This document shows, one piece after another, positions 9,654 through 21,246 of a DNA stretch of 64,000 nucleotides; position 1 is the stretch's first letter, and each line of letters begins with the position of its first letter. The position numbers were made by a program, and so were the translations under genes. Location of the stretch: positions 2,046,001-2,110,000 of the forward strand of contig OZ345361.1 in the NCBI GenBank assembly GCA_977006965.1, given 5' to 3'. The notes under the pieces are model-generated. The model did not search any database. It saw only the letters and a list, made by a program, of their open reading frames with translations, and was not told the origin of the DNA. This DNA is from Phymatolithon calcareum (Eukaryota > Rhodophyta > Florideophyceae > Hapalidiales).

Positions 9654-9774
9654 CCGGCATCTGCCGTCGTCTCATTAGGGAGCTGAACAAGTCGTTCGGT
9701 TCCTGGATACTCACGACACTGCGCAGTTTGCTGCGAACCACGGTACCGCGCAGCGCAGCTGAGTATCTTCAAGA

Positions 9775-10334
9775 ATGGAAAATCTGAGCGACTACCTCTA
9801 TGGAGACGCTTTGGATAATTTGGACGTTTCCACACTGGACGAAGATGTTGCTCAAAACATCAAAGAGGCGATAAAGTATACCACTTTTGATCCCCAGAAG
9901 ATTCGAAAAGTGAAAGGCGCGTACACCGTCCTATTGAAACAATATGTTGACTACAGGATGGGAACATACTTTTCGCAACGCTATGTTTGCGAAGATCTTG
10001 CAGAAGCACTATACGAAGACTTCGAGAATTGAGATGAAGCTCTTTTCCGTAGGCTTGATGGTAACACTCTGAGAAAACGACGGGACCACATGATGATGAA
10101 CGGTATTGGGATTACAACCCCCCCGGGTATCCTATTGCTAAGGCCTTGTTTGAATGCGTTCGCGACCCAGAGAGTATTCCTGTTGTGACTGAAAGACGTG
10201 TCAAGTACACACGTGGCAATTCAGAACGCCCCGGAAACTCGAGTCCGACTCCTGAATCACCAGGCACTCCCCAACCGCTCAACCCTCCCGCGGACAAGCC
10301 TGCACAGAGCCGTCCGTCCTCACGACACAGTTAG
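9775..10334 (+). pseudogene. Degraded hypothetical ORF
   Basis: An ATG-initiated frame of 85 codons (9775-10032) encodes an acidic protein starting MENLSDYLYGDALDNLDVST. After the TGA at 10030-10032 the same frame stays protein-like (DEALFRRLDGNTLRKRRDH). A shift near 10090 then leads into a second frame (HDDERYWDYN... to 10334) with a Ser/Pro/Thr-rich C-terminus. I read this as one gene broken by a stop and a frameshift, probably from a transposable element. No domain is recognisable. Confidence 0.4.
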
Positions 10335-10886
10335 AAGGGGTGCTTACTATCATACTCAACTTCGCCAAACCTACTGCAGTCAAACCTTTGTAACTGCAAA
10401 AGTTCGAGACAGATGGTTGGTTTTCAATTAGAGAGGATTTTCAATTCTGAAATTCCTATCATAGCACTATTTCTCAGCCACTTTACATACAGCTTACAGC
10501 AAGTGAACACGTCGGCGGTCGAATCATCCACGACGCGCTTCTTGGCAATTAAGAAGAAATTTACTGGTTCGGGCATTTCCGTCCCGAAAAAAGGCGAGGC
10601 GATTTTTAGATGTTGAGTAAGATCGAACACGTGTAACTTTGTGTGAAGGCAAGTTTTCAAGTCACGCTAAAAAAGTTATTTTTAGGGGCTTCTTCGGTCG
10701 GGAAAGGCAGTCCGCTTGGAGTTTTACAGTTTTTTCAGTTACCCAGGTTTGACTGTACTCATGGGACAGTAAAATTTAGGGAATTTTGTAAAATGACCGC
10801 CATGCACGGGTGCTGTTATGATCGTAGAATTACTGTAATGCGGCACTGCTTGTAATAAGGAAATTACTTATATACTCACCAAGTTT
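10335..10886. other. Region without recognisable gene
   Basis: Only short overlapping open frames on both strands. The bases are AT-rich with several T-runs. I see no domain, repeat or RNA gene. Confidence 0.5.
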
Positions 10887-11532
10887 GCCGTATTTACTAA
10901 TATACTCACTTCGCACAGGTGCAAGTATGACCAACGCTTTTGCTGACAGTCTCCTAGCTCTGTTCTATCGTATTGGTCCGGTGGAAACAGTCTGATCACA
11001 CTTGTAGTACCCTAGTACAGTTGTTCGGAGTGAAAACCTCAGTGGTCGACTATTTACATAACCGTTTTCATTGTCTGTCGTTAACAGTTTTAGCACAACT
11101 TTTTCGAAGTGTAGCTTGTCGCTCCGGGGCATATTCACCTTCTCACGGTCATCCTCGTCAACTACTTTGAAAGCACGGTCTACCGTACAAGATGAATGGA
11201 TAGTTTGTCAGCGACGTTACAGAACGGTCTCGTTTTGAGAGGAAAGCCGTTGTAAAATCTGCACACAGCATTGAAGGGCTACACATTTGCTGATATACGG
11301 GGCACAAAATCACGATTTACTGCTACCTGCTACTCAAAATAGAGCTCCACGTGTAGCTTCTGCCACAATAGGAGGTCTTTTAAGGAATGATTAGAGGCCC
11401 AGAGGCCCAATTAGTCTCCAACTCATCAATAATTTCTAAATTTTAGGCACAGCTAGAAGAAGGCTGTCCCTCGCCGCTGTAATGGACATATCATAAGTGC
11501 ACGCGTGCAAAGTAAGTATATTAGTAAATGGC
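10887..11532. mobile_element. Non-autonomous DNA element with ~40-bp imperfect TIRs
   Basis: The left end (GCCGTATTTACTAATATACT at 10887, followed by CACTTCGCACAGGTGCAAGT) is an imperfect inverted match of the right end at about 11493-11532. The match is roughly 36 of 45 positions. The 0.65-kb interior has no coding capacity that I can support. No clear target duplication was seen. It ends 14 bases before the first iteron of the next element, so the two could form one composite. Confidence 0.5.
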
Positions 11533-11545
11533 TAAATATTTTCCC

Positions 11546-12593
11546 TGTCACTAATTATCACGTCTGTGTCACTAAATTGAAAAACAGCACGTCAGTGTCA
11601 CTAATATGAAAAATAGCACTTCAGTGTCACTATTCTGACAAACGATGGCTCAGTGTCACTAATCCTAAAAATCGCTCTTCTGTGTCACTAAAAGCAACTC
11701 AATAAGACACAATTATGCTCTTTGGGAAAAGTTTCAGATAACTTTTCGAAATATCAATGCCGATCATGTGAATAGGTTTTCGTTATACCACACACATCGA
11801 ATGCTGAACGTGAATGCATTTCTGAATGCAGTCGTGATTACGGCCCCATAGAGAGCCTGCTGTTGGTGCAGCTGCAGTACTGTACATGCCTCGGCACTTG
11901 CAGAAAGCACTCCTCGCTTCAACGCAAAAGAAAGGGACAACCGAGAAACCGGGAAATTATCGCCAAGTAAGAAAATTCTCGCGACTGCTATCGATATGAA
12001 GCTCGTCGAGGTGTACACTAACCACTGGTACAGTTTTCCGTCTTATAAAGCCTTAATTTAGCTGGATCTCAAGATTTCATGGGGAATATTCTGCTCTAAT
12101 AAACTGCAGGCCTTCAGTTTTATGGATCAGATCATTCCCGAGGAAAACTTGAGCTTACTGCATTAAGTTGACTGTTCAGAGCCATTAATCATTCCTGCGG
12201 TTTTGCGAGAGCTTTGCCATTGACCACAGAACACTACTGCAAAAGTTTCTATTTGGCCCGATTTATCTACGTTATGGGCCAATTCGACTTTGTCGTGATT
12301 AGACCGTTACAAAGATAAACATTACCACCCGATGAGTATCATATAGATTCTCAAAACCCTTCTGCACAACGGCTGGAGCTTGCGAAACGTGGACTCGGCA
12401 AGGAGTATTAATCCTTTCCAAATCTTTACAAGGTGAATAGACTTTGCAATAACTATTTCCCGCAAATTGTACATTTCTGGCTTCTTCTGTAATTTTTAGT
12501 GACATGGTCGATCTGTTTGCAAGATTAGTGACACTGAGATGCCATTTGTGGAAAAGAGTGACACCAAGGCACTGTTTTTTTAGATTAGTGACA
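11546..12593. mobile_element. Element bounded by inverted arrays of 29-bp iterons
   Basis: Left array: TGTCACTAA-type motifs start at 11546, 11567, 11596, 11625, 11654 and 11683. After the first interval the spacing is exactly 29 bp, in the context CAGTGTCACTAAT-N-AAAAA. Right array: the reverse complement TTAGTGACA at about 12496, 12525, 12555 and 12585, spaced 29-30 bp. Phased inverted subterminal repeats are typical binding arrays for transposases such as those of CACTA elements. The 0.8-kb core between the arrays lacks a recognisable transposase, so the element is probably non-autonomous. Confidence 0.65.
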
Positions 12594-12598
12594 CTGAC

Positions 12599-13306
12599 GT
12601 GTGCTTTCCAGCACACTCGCACTGTTGCCGGTTCGTGGCAGCATACGAGAAGGCTGTGCTAGCAACGTTTTACATAGTTGGCGGAGCCTCCGCGGACAGT
12701 GTGCAAAGGGACGCTAAAGCGTGCTCGAGGACAAGGTTCACGGAAGCCGAGAATTGCAGTATTGCTCTCATCTGTCGACACAGTGTACGAGGGCCAAAGC
12801 TCTCTACATTGTTTCCACGACCCGTGGCTCGTAGTCTGCGGCGGCGACTTCGACGGCGATACCAAGCAACCCTTTCATCCGCAGTTTCAATTTCCCCGAA
12901 ATCATGCACATCGTTCAGCCGTAGTAGTGACAAGTGGCTTGACCATATAATCGTCCTCTACAGCCGCCCGCAGGAGGTAAACGCAAACCGCCGACAAGTC
13001 TGCTGGGACTTTCGCCGCAAACTGTACCGGAGCCGAAAAATGGTTCTGCGCCAAGCACCCCTCTTTGCGCGCCGGTTACAAAAGATTTTTTCTTTCGTCT
13101 TAATGCCTCGTCGCCCAATTCCCTCTCATTCTTCGTCAAGTTTGATTTACCCTTCGCACGAACGTCTGATACTGCATGTCACGATGCCTTGCCCAGATAG
13201 TCAGAGAAGTTTTTGGTGCCCACGTGCTCTCGTTTATTCGTTTTCAAACATATGTCATGCTTTTCTGCCCATGCTGTCGAGTCTTGCAGAAATAAAGAAT
13301 CCTTAG
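12599..13306 (+). other. Mixed open frames, no confirmed gene
   Basis: A 235-codon frame covers this stretch on the plus strand, but its product is Ser/Arg-rich and unlike a folded protein. A different plus frame from about 12950 to 13190 reads more naturally (PPTSLLGLSPQTVPEPKNGS onward) but has no start. Minus-strand frames overlap as well. I cannot say which, if any, is coding. The stretch may be flank or interior of the neighbouring elements. Confidence 0.25.
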
Positions 13307-13649
13307 ACTCTGCCATTCTTTTCCTTTCTGGCATAATTATTTACCATTTTCCTTCAATTTTCTCCGAGTCTTTCCCGCACCACTAACTTCCTCCATGACG
13401 CCTTATAGAGCTTTTGATTACCGAAAAATTTTGCGCTATTGCTTTTCTTTCAGGGAAATCATCCGGTGTTGATTCCTCTCCGAGACACATCTTGGTGAGT
13501 AGCAATTTGATGCTCTAGAAGGTCCCTCTTCAACCATTGGGGTGCATTTCCGGCGTCCACGGCACGGATACGGTGCAACAATGCGTAAGCCATGAACATG
13601 TGCGTCTGGAAGCTCGCAAGGTACTGGATGACTGCAGATGCCCCGATTT

Positions 13650-13676
13650 GTGACTCGTGCTTTAAGCACGAGTCAC
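13650..13676. other. Perfect 13-bp hairpin
   Basis: GTGACTCGTGCTT, a single T, then the exact reverse complement. This is a short cruciform-capable palindrome in otherwise unannotated sequence. Its role is unknown. Confidence 0.6.
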
Positions 13677-14851
13677 GACTCAGGCATGATACGTTATCCG
13701 GAAAACAATCAAAAAACGTGCTGAAGTAATGCTAATTCGACCTCCAATCCGGTCACATCTTGCCTCTTATATCTAATAAAGTACTAATCTACTGCATGCG
13801 AAAAATTTCAGTGCTTCGATTGAAACTTCACCCGGAAATCAAATATTTCGTAAAGAGATACTTTGATCAGATTCAGTATCTAGAACATATGACCTGGAAT
13901 CCAGTTTTGATTCACTAACATCAATTATGATTGCCGTGTCAAATTCGGGCGTCTCTCTAAAATTGGAGTAATTGGAATGCTTCTCTCATAAACGATAGAC
14001 CGAGTAATCTGGAGCGCACATTTGAGAGTATTGACCAATCGCTCATCGGATCCTGATTGAATAGACCAATTGGGGGGGGTTTTATGCCCCGAGTACCGAC
14101 TTCAGCTGAAAATTAGTGTATATAAACCCTCTGTACCTCAGCAAAGACTTAGCAACAACTCCAGACATGAGAGATACTCAAAGGAAAGGTTTCCCTTTTC
14201 TTGAAGCTTCGCCCCATCGACTGTACATTTGGTACCAAATTATTCTTGAAATTCTTCTGATCCTGCCCTTAGCCTTCATTTGGAGTACGTTCAAGAACCG
14301 AAGGACATGTCTTTGTTTTTTTGGACTGCTACTGATACTTCCTTTAGCTTTCCTTTTGAAATAAATTCAACAATATTATTGATATCTACATTGCCACACA
14401 CCCTTCTCCACACTGTCTGGAGCACTCTACGAGACTGGTCACCAATGCTGCCTTTGTATGTACATGAACGACAGTAATATGCTTCACTATGCAATGACCG
14501 TAGAAAATCCTTCCAATGATCACGGATAATAAGAACTTCCAGAGCATTCTCTAGGCATTTCTGAGTTTGTTTTTATTGGCATTCTTCTGTGGCCTTTGGG
14601 GAGGGAGCTCGGTTTGAGGTATGGCGACGATGATTGAAAGTTAATCACAGATTTCTCCAGGCGCAGCAATCTATCTAATCTACCCATCTAGCTTTTAAAA
14701 TTGCAGAACGGATAGTGGAAGATTTCCAAACTACAGTACTTAGCATGTGGACGACAACTCAACCGACGTTATTACACGTTTTAAGAGAATCACAAAAAAT
14801 AATTTTCTAGCTGTCTAGAATTTTAGAATCGAAAAAGAACAACGTTCTATT
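13677..14851. other. Region without recognisable gene
   Basis: Short frames only. One plus-strand ORF at 14116-14364 is hydrophobic in its second half but has no recognisable domain. A run of eight G residues occurs near 14073. I see no RNA gene. Confidence 0.45.
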
Positions 14852-17097
14852 CTACGCAGTAGCCGACCTGATGATGATGATATCGTCCAGCACACTTGGA
14901 CTTGTGTTAGCTCTGTCGCGTGTCACTATCTTGCTCACAGCACTGAATACTCGCTCATTTGCGCACGAAGAGGTTGAAGTGCCAAATACACTTCTGGCCA
15001 CTTTGAATCGGAGGGGATACTGCCTTTTTCGCTCGTACCAAAACTGCATCGCCGCAAAGTCGTTAACCATAAAATCTTCTCGATTGTACCGCGAAACACC
15101 ATCGCAAAATGCTATTAGAACAATGAGAATCCCCGTAACTAATCATTGAAAAGTTATTTTTTCCAGTCCACGTGTTTCGGGATAAAACGTCACTTGCACA
15201 GCGTGGAGCTCCAATTCGTTGAGATACCAGGTTCTGTGGCGGTCCAGATCCATCCGAACGCGCGTAGTTCAATTCTCGAATCTTTGACTTATCCTGCGTT
15301 CCTAGGCTTATACTCATCGCTCACGTTAACGTGGGGAATGCAGTGAAATTCGCGCATGAGAAGATGTAATAAGCACCCAACGCGGCACAAATCATGAACT
15401 TTGGTCTTTTCAGTTACAGAGTCAATCATTAAGCGACGCTTTTCCCGAGAATACCTTAACGATTCCACATACCTCCGCTCTTCCCTACATCACACGGGAC
15501 TTCCGCTAGCAACATTTCCGAGTTCTTTATAGCAGTCATGAAGCAAAGTTAAGACTTTGTGAAACGATGGCTTTAGCGACACCTCCAGCTGTTTTTGCAC
15601 AGCTATGACAAACCTGAAAGTGTCTGTAATCACCTCAAGCGCGCGAAAGTCAATCGAAATTCCCTCAATATCCCTTCTTGTGCACAGAGATTCGAACAGG
15701 CTACGAACTGTGGTGTCGGGCTTACAGTTTCAGTAACTTTCGCAGAGGAGAAAACGAATCTCTGCACGACGTAAAAGAAAGTCCCGAAGAGGGTGTTGAT
15801 TTTTGCTGAAGCTTATACCCGTGTGGAAGATTCTCATTACACCCGCTTGTTTTAAAAGTGGTCACAAGTTTTTGCACGACTGAAAATTTTCTCATACGTT
15901 TGAAAACAACGGAGAATGGCTAATTTTGACATACAGTCTTTCATTGCTGTGTTTGTTTGACTTGCAATGCATCCCATCCATTTTTGATACATTGTGACTT
16001 GGACTTCTCTTACTGACGACAGAGCAACAACAGCCATGACTACTGCATTGTCCGTGACCATGCTGTAGTTCTTAGTTAGGAACTCGATTGAAGTGTTTTA
16101 GCGAATTTCAAAATACTGTCAAGAATTGCACGTATGTTTGCACCAAATGCAACCTCTGGGCCTTCAACGAGCAGAAATGTACGATTCTTCATCTCAAAAT
16201 GTGCAACATCAGAGGGGTTTTTTGGAGCGATAATTTCAATGCAGTGCAGAGAGGTCATAAAAGTGTTTGTTCTTAAAGCGCCTCCAGCGGTTATAACGCC
16301 TCTAGAATTCTAATTTTGAAATCTCGGCGAAAGTCTCTTTCCTTTTGACTCAACTCAGACCGTGTGGATTTAGCACGTGACAGGATACAATATGGGTATA
16401 TTGTTTCAGACACAGGAACAGTCTGCCCAAGCTTAAAAACAGCTTTAACATACCCAACGGTTCCAATATTTCCATCAGTAGGGCAAAAGGGACGAAGATC
16501 CTTCGCGACTGCTATCGCAACTTGGCACGTGAAAAATGAAGTCACATTTTTGGATATCATTTTCGGGAATTTAACTTTTGAAGTACTACCAGTCGTGTGC
16601 TTCCGAATGTGTTTTTCGAATGGGCCAGTCCCTTCTTGGGAAGAATCAAATGAGAACAAGCCATTCGCAGCAGAACAGCTGCTGCTCTTAGGTAATCTAA
16701 AAACAAGCCATTCGGCGCTCTTGAAAGCGTTGAGGTGACACAGCACAAAGAAGTCAATATAGTAAGCTGAAAGAAGTCTGCCGCTTCGGTTGTATTTGTT
16801 GAAAAGCACAATGTGGTACTCGCAAGGATCATTTTTTGCCATGCGGGATAAAACGGTAGCAGCTTCGTCCTTTTCAGAGATCACTTCCCTGCCCATTTCG
16901 AGTAGTGGTCGAATGCGGAGTGCGACTAAGTCCTGGGTACGACCTCTGAATCCCATGCAACATGTGATGCGTTTTCGTACTACCTTGATTTCACTACATC
17001 CCAGTTTCAGTACAAAACATTCAATAATATAAAGCGGTAGCATTGCAGCCCGCGCTCTGTACCAAATATCATTTTTTGGCGGGAGTTTGGAATCCAA
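14852..17097 (-). pseudogene. Degraded hAT-superfamily transposase
   Basis: Pieces of one transposase appear in order on the minus strand. The 268-codon N-terminal part (17097-16291) includes AIAVAKDLRPFCPTDG, matching the Hermes-type DNA-binding region. A middle piece near 16258-16076 is followed by MVTDNAVVMAVVALSSVRE (16061 on), the TDNA block of the catalytic fold. The C-terminal dimerisation motif SSCANERVFSAVSKIVTRDR lies at 15070-14852. Frameshifts and stops separate the pieces, so the gene is dead. The element ends were not found. The 8-bp TSD of the MITE in the palindrome shows hAT activity in this genome, but nothing links it to this copy. Confidence 0.8.
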
Positions 17098-17329
17098 TAC
17101 AGACTAAGTCCAGCCTGAATCCAAATTTCCAGAAATTGCACATATCCGATCCAGGTCATTACGCAAATATCTTTCATTTTATCCACACGAACCATCCATT
17201 TTGTACAAATGTTAATTACGGATGGAGCCCAGACCGCGAGTGAGAACTTAGCGATCCGGTCGAAGACCAGAAAAGTTACAGTGGACCGGACAGGAACTGA
17301 ACAAATCCGTCCGGTCTGATCCCTAATAG

Positions 17330-17937
17330 AAGGATATGAAAGAAGGTAACGAGCTTACCGTGAGCATCCTAAGTGGTTTCCAATCCGGGTCATTCCTTTC
17401 AAGGACGGCGTCTAAGGATTGGCTGCTAAGAGGTATGGATGTTAAGCCTCCCTAAGATCTGCACTTTGCGAAGCTTTGATCTGTTTCGATATCAAGAACC
17501 ACTCGTATCATTTAAAGTCTAATGTATACGTAAGGACGTGGAGTTGTTCTAAGACAGCTTCGAAAAGCCGCAGTAAAGATGAAGGGTTTAATCTGAACGG
17601 ACGGATAGAGTTACGAGTAATGCGTACTAGTTAAGACCTATCATCCATCCGTCTACTTCACAAACTCGGAGGTCATATACTGCAGCTTTGGGGACATTTT
17701 CATGTGCATACGGATGCATACTCATTGTCAGTCCGTCCTTATACTTAAGAGGAGACTTGAAGAAGTGTTACCGATAATAGGGCTTTCAGTGCCGGAAGGA
17801 GCGATTGAGAGAATGCTGAAGGGCACACCGTGTTGGCCTGATAAAATCGTTCGAGAAAAGGAGAAAAACTCGTTTACTTACTGGCTGGAGAGCAAGGTTT
17901 CCCTTACTCAGAGGTACGGTGGACTTAAGTTTAGACT
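17330..17937 (+). repeat. Left arm of a diverged copy of the palindromic element
   Basis: This stretch aligns with 1290-1935 of the giant palindrome (for example GAAAGAAGGTAACGAG near the start), with many substitutions. Its last 350 bases are also inverted-repeated at about 22350-22706. The older copy therefore also had inverted arms, so the palindromic form is a property of the family. Confidence 0.85.
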
Positions 17938-18268
17938 GCACTTTCCACCTGTGGTATTGTGGCAATACTGCCTCCGCGCACCTGTGCGCATGTTTCGGTG
18001 TGATACAGGAATGAATGTGAGGTCGCCCGTTCGAGTCCTGTCACAAGAAAGAATTGAATTACATTCTGCGAAGGGCACGCGGATTTCACCGCGTAGTGGT
18101 GTGTCGCAGTACTCGCGGGAAGCAGTTACGCGAGTACCCAGAATGGATCCAGGTAGTGAACATCTTAGAGGTCCCCTAGACGTGAGGTACCTTAGTGTCT
18201 ATGTACCGGAAACTTACCCTCAAGTGAGGGGCACTTCTCCCTCACTTGAGGGAACGAGAATTCTTTAA
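17702..18268 (+). pseudogene. ORF-A of the diverged element copy, read-through
   Basis: The first 80 codons are the conserved small ORF: EGAIERMLKGTPCWPDKIVR, then NSFTYWLESKVSLTQRYGGL. After about 17937 the frame runs into the SINE and the end of the piggyBac-like element, so the 188-codon ORF is a chimera. Conservation across copies supports past coding; this copy is probably not functional. Confidence 0.5.
17938..18200 (+). mobile_element. tRNA-like SINE, left copy, cut by piggyBac
   Basis: This is the reverse complement of 22090-22345. It carries an A-box-like TGGCAATACTG at 17960 and a B-box-like CGTTCGAGTCC at 18028-18038, the internal pol III promoter layout. Its 3' part is cut near ACCTTAGTGTC, where the piggyBac-like end begins. 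The spacing between boxes (about 68 bp) is long, as for a type II tRNA or a diverged SINE head. Confidence 0.6.
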
Positions 18269-20036
18269 TTTTTAAGATCGAAACTTACTCAATATTATGC
18301 AAGTCAAAAGCATCAAGCTCATGGATGTTCTCCACATGCTCAGCAAAACAATTTCTACCTGTTGAAGTGACACAAATAAAGATTGCGTTGCCATCAAGCC
18401 GGTTGCATGATGAACACAGGAGTGTCGTTTTCTTCAGTTTGCAAACTTTGCAGTTGTTTTGCAATGCTCAAGTAGTCATCAGTCTATCCGCAGTCTTCCT
18501 TCTCTTCTTCGTTGGCGTTAAGTGCGTCCCAACCACGCTCCCCGACAGAAATGTACGCTCTGGAGTGACTGAACGCCTGCGAGTATTATACCACTTCGTC
18601 CGCATGCTGAATTCTGTATTTCGTAACCATTCTCCGGTTTACGGTCCATGGCGATGTATTGAGGTAGTCAAATCTCAATCCAGTGACCCCGGTTTCCATA
18701 CCAACGAGAAATAGATTCATCAAGGCAAATAAGTTCTGACGGAGACACAGTGCGCTTTCTGCGGTCATTAATGGAATCAACGAAGTCCTGAACAAGCGCC
18801 CAGCGGTATTGTCCGGACGACATGGAGCCTTTTTCACGTAGTTGCGCGCTGAATCTAACACACCGGAGATACTCGGAAAACCTCTCTCTTGTCATCCCAG
18901 TGTTTGAAAAAGAAGGCGCAGGGAGCTGCTTGTTCGGTCTGGTAGTATTCCACAATTCTTTCTTAGCGCCGAACTCAAACCTCGTCATGAGGACGAGTAC
19001 TTCGAAAAACTTAAGCATCTCTGTCACAGTCGTCTCCTGTCTTCCTATTCTTTCCAGCTTATCGGACGTCTAAGAACCCATTTTCTGCAGGTGGACTTGT
19101 GGAAACATAGTCATGAAGCAATCGTACGGCATGTTGGACCCGATACCGCCGTTTTCGAATGTAACATCTGCGTTCAATGTGCGAACTCTCCAGAAATGAC
19201 CGGAAACCCTACCCCCAATGGGACATAGAACTTGGCGCTCGAACCATGCCACGCCATGAGCAACAGTATTCGGATCACGGTCTGGAGTAACGACATCAAG
19301 TTCCTCTTATGATGCTTGATCCCAGGAACCTTGCAGAGCATAGGCGAGAGAGCCCGCAAGTGGTCCGGAAGAGCTTGTAAGGGTTCTTCTGAGGTTTTTG
19401 TAGCCTTCTGGAGAGTTTTTGGTTGCGTCGGGAGCCGGGAAGTTGGCGTTTGGCGATGAAGATTGGCGACCACGAGTGCTGTAAGCCGGTCTCGGCGGTA
19501 GTGAGTTTTGTGGACTGGGACTTGATACATTAAGGGGCCGGAAGAACCGCCTTCGTCAGCCTTTCCTGCCCTTACGTTGACAATCTTGACTGTCTTGATC
19601 TTAATCTGCTCCACCGGTTTCGTAACTAGAACCCATTCTATACGTAGTGAAATGCTTGACCGACCATTGATTTTCTCCACGATAACCTCTTGTACCGTCC
19701 CACTCACATTTTTAGACTTGGAAAATTCCCAATATAGTCTGCAGCACTCGGCCAGACTGGTAACCGAAGTTGCTTTGGTGTGTACCGGTGCACCGACAAG
19801 TCGGCGCGGTTCTTTTTCCCGGGGCATCGCAGGTCCTGTTCTTCTGTTCGGACATCGCATTTTTGTTCCTAGCGAAGAACGAAGCGATTATATACTATTA
19901 CTTGCGATACTCCTCACACAGAACACAGCCCCGCCTTTCCGAATATGGTGCGAAGAGACTGTTCCGCATTCTTTTTACAAGTTTTTATGAGCTTTTAAAT
20001 CGCCCCTCAATTGAGGGGGTTCGGCACATAGACACT
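18191..20036 (-). mobile_element. piggyBac-like element, copy 1
   Basis: The ends share an inverted AGTGTCTATGT sequence (18194-18204; reverse complement near 20026-20036). Just inside each is a CCCTCAAnTGAGGG palindrome (20003-20019 on the right; two related ones at 18213-18255 on the left). It encloses a broken transposase on the minus strand. The TTAA expected of piggyBac targets is not intact (TTAG on the left), so the exact borders are uncertain by a few bases. Confidence 0.65.
18310..19860 (-). pseudogene. piggyBac-like transposase, internally deleted
   Basis: The N-terminal 228 codons are at 19860-19174. The DDE_Tnp_1_7-type core begins around 19252-18668 (WNTTRP, MTRERFSEYLRCVRFS, LICLDESISRWYGNRG), including the first catalytic Asp in LDES. 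A TGA replaces a codon right after GNRGHWIEI, then RKPENGYEIQNSACGRSG continues. The expected 200-300 residues with the other catalytic Asps are missing. The C-terminal cysteine domain (CKVCKLKKTTLLCSSC) follows near 18420. It is a dead deletion derivative. Confidence 0.8.
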
Positions 20037-20242
20037 TGTAGAAACTTTCTACTCTTTAATAAAATTTTGTTGTATTGTGTCAAATTTGACTAAATTGTTT
20101 CAGCGTTTTAGTTTATTTGCCATTGCAAAAAATCTATCTTTCTTCTTCTCCTTGTCAATCAAACTAAAACACCGAAACAATTTAGTCAAATTTGACACAA
20201 TACAACAAAATTTTATTAAAGCGTAGAAATATTTTCTGGAAA
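20036..20242. mobile_element. Foldback MITE
   Basis: Imperfect inverted arms of about 75-80 bp each surround a loop of about 47 bases. The core arm TTTAATAAAATTTTG...AATTTGACTAAATTGTTTC is nearly perfect. It sits directly against the end of piggyBac copy 1, with no reading frame. It is probably a small foldback or MITE element. Confidence 0.75.
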
Positions 20243-20559
20243 CTTTCTTTTAAATTTTCTATTTTAATTCCCGGTTGCCTGCAATGCTCCACCAGAAAGC
20301 GCCGCTCAATTTCGGAACCAAGACATTCTCATATGTCCTGGCTTTAAAGATGTTTCTATACTGTACACGTATCCGAAGTCCTTTTTTTGAGGTACTTAAA
20401 ATTCGAATAGGATAACCGCAGCATTACCGCGGTGGCCAACCATCACCCTTTCCGCCTCGGGCCTCACAAGACATTAGATCCCAGAACGCGTCTCGCATCC
20501 AGATACCAATACTCTGCGAGCGGCAACTGCGACTGCAGCAACAATTTTTCGCATGCGAA

Positions 20560-21246
20560 ATGATGGGTACAAGAATTCTCGCCGCGCTGGTGCTCAATTT
20601 CCTGCTTATCGCAGTAGTCACTGCAGGGACGTCCTTCGAAGACATTCCGGAAGTGTACATCATGCAGCGCGGAAACACAGGCATCTGTATACAGAAGCTG
20701 GAGCTTTGCGGGATCTCCAGCGAGCTTCCGAACGAAAACATTCTGTTCGATGACTCTGCGCCATGCTCTGGCAGTCTGAAGCTACACGAGAAAGTTCTAT
20801 CTATGACTGAAGTGTCAGCAGCAGAGAGTGCCAAGTGGGGCACATATCTCACAACCGCGTCCTCGACGCTGATATGTGCTAATGTTAACGTGACGGGTTT
20901 CTCAATATCGCGCCCGAATGCAGATGCATTCCGGGCAACTTCCGGCTTCATGGAAGATTTCCTTTATCTCAAGGACATGAAACACCTCAATGTGTATGCG
21001 ACGGACGGCAGCTGTGTGTATCGCACCATCGTCTCAGCTCCCAAACTACCCAATGATGGACAGACGGCCACCAGTGGGGCGCCCACTCGATCGATCGCAT
21101 CTAAGGAGAAGGAAAAGAAAGATGTATGGATATGGCTTGGGCCAGTCATTGGGGCTGTCGCAACCGTCATAAGCTCTCTGATCACTGTGTTCTGTGTGCG
21201 AAAAGAGCGGGCGGAAACGGTCAACAACTTACCGCTTTCACCATAG
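20560..21246 (+). CDS. Single-pass membrane protein (ORF-B), diverged copy
   Basis: 228 codons, homologous along the full length to the palindrome copies. The homologous start is the second ATG (20563), giving 227 residues. The signal peptide (ILAALVLNFLLIAVVTAG), the ectodomain, the TM helix (WLGPVIGAVATVISSLITV) and the basic tail CVRKERAET are all kept. In-frame codon insertions and no stop codons over 680 bp, despite visible divergence, suggest purifying selection until recently. Function unknown. Confidence 0.7.
   Translation: MMGTRILAALVLNFLLIAVVTAGTSFEDIPEVYIMQRGNTGICIQKLELCGISSELPNENILFDDSAPCSGSLKLHEKVLSMTEVSAAESAKWGTYLTTASSTLICANVNVTGFSISRPNADAFRATSGFMEDFLYLKDMKHLNVYATDGSCVYRTIVSAPKLPNDGQTATSGAPTRSIASKEKEKKDVWIWLGPVIGAVATVISSLITVFCVRKERAETVNNLPLSP

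Noticed and set aside
9483-9660. CRISPR-like array
   Set aside because: There are only three imperfect 57-bp direct copies without discrete spacers, in a eukaryotic nuclear context. A simple tandem repeat explains it.
18001-18050. Possible functional tRNA in the SINE head
   Set aside because: The T stem around GTTCGAGTC is mispaired and the A-to-B spacing is too long. It fits a diverged SINE head better than a tRNA gene.
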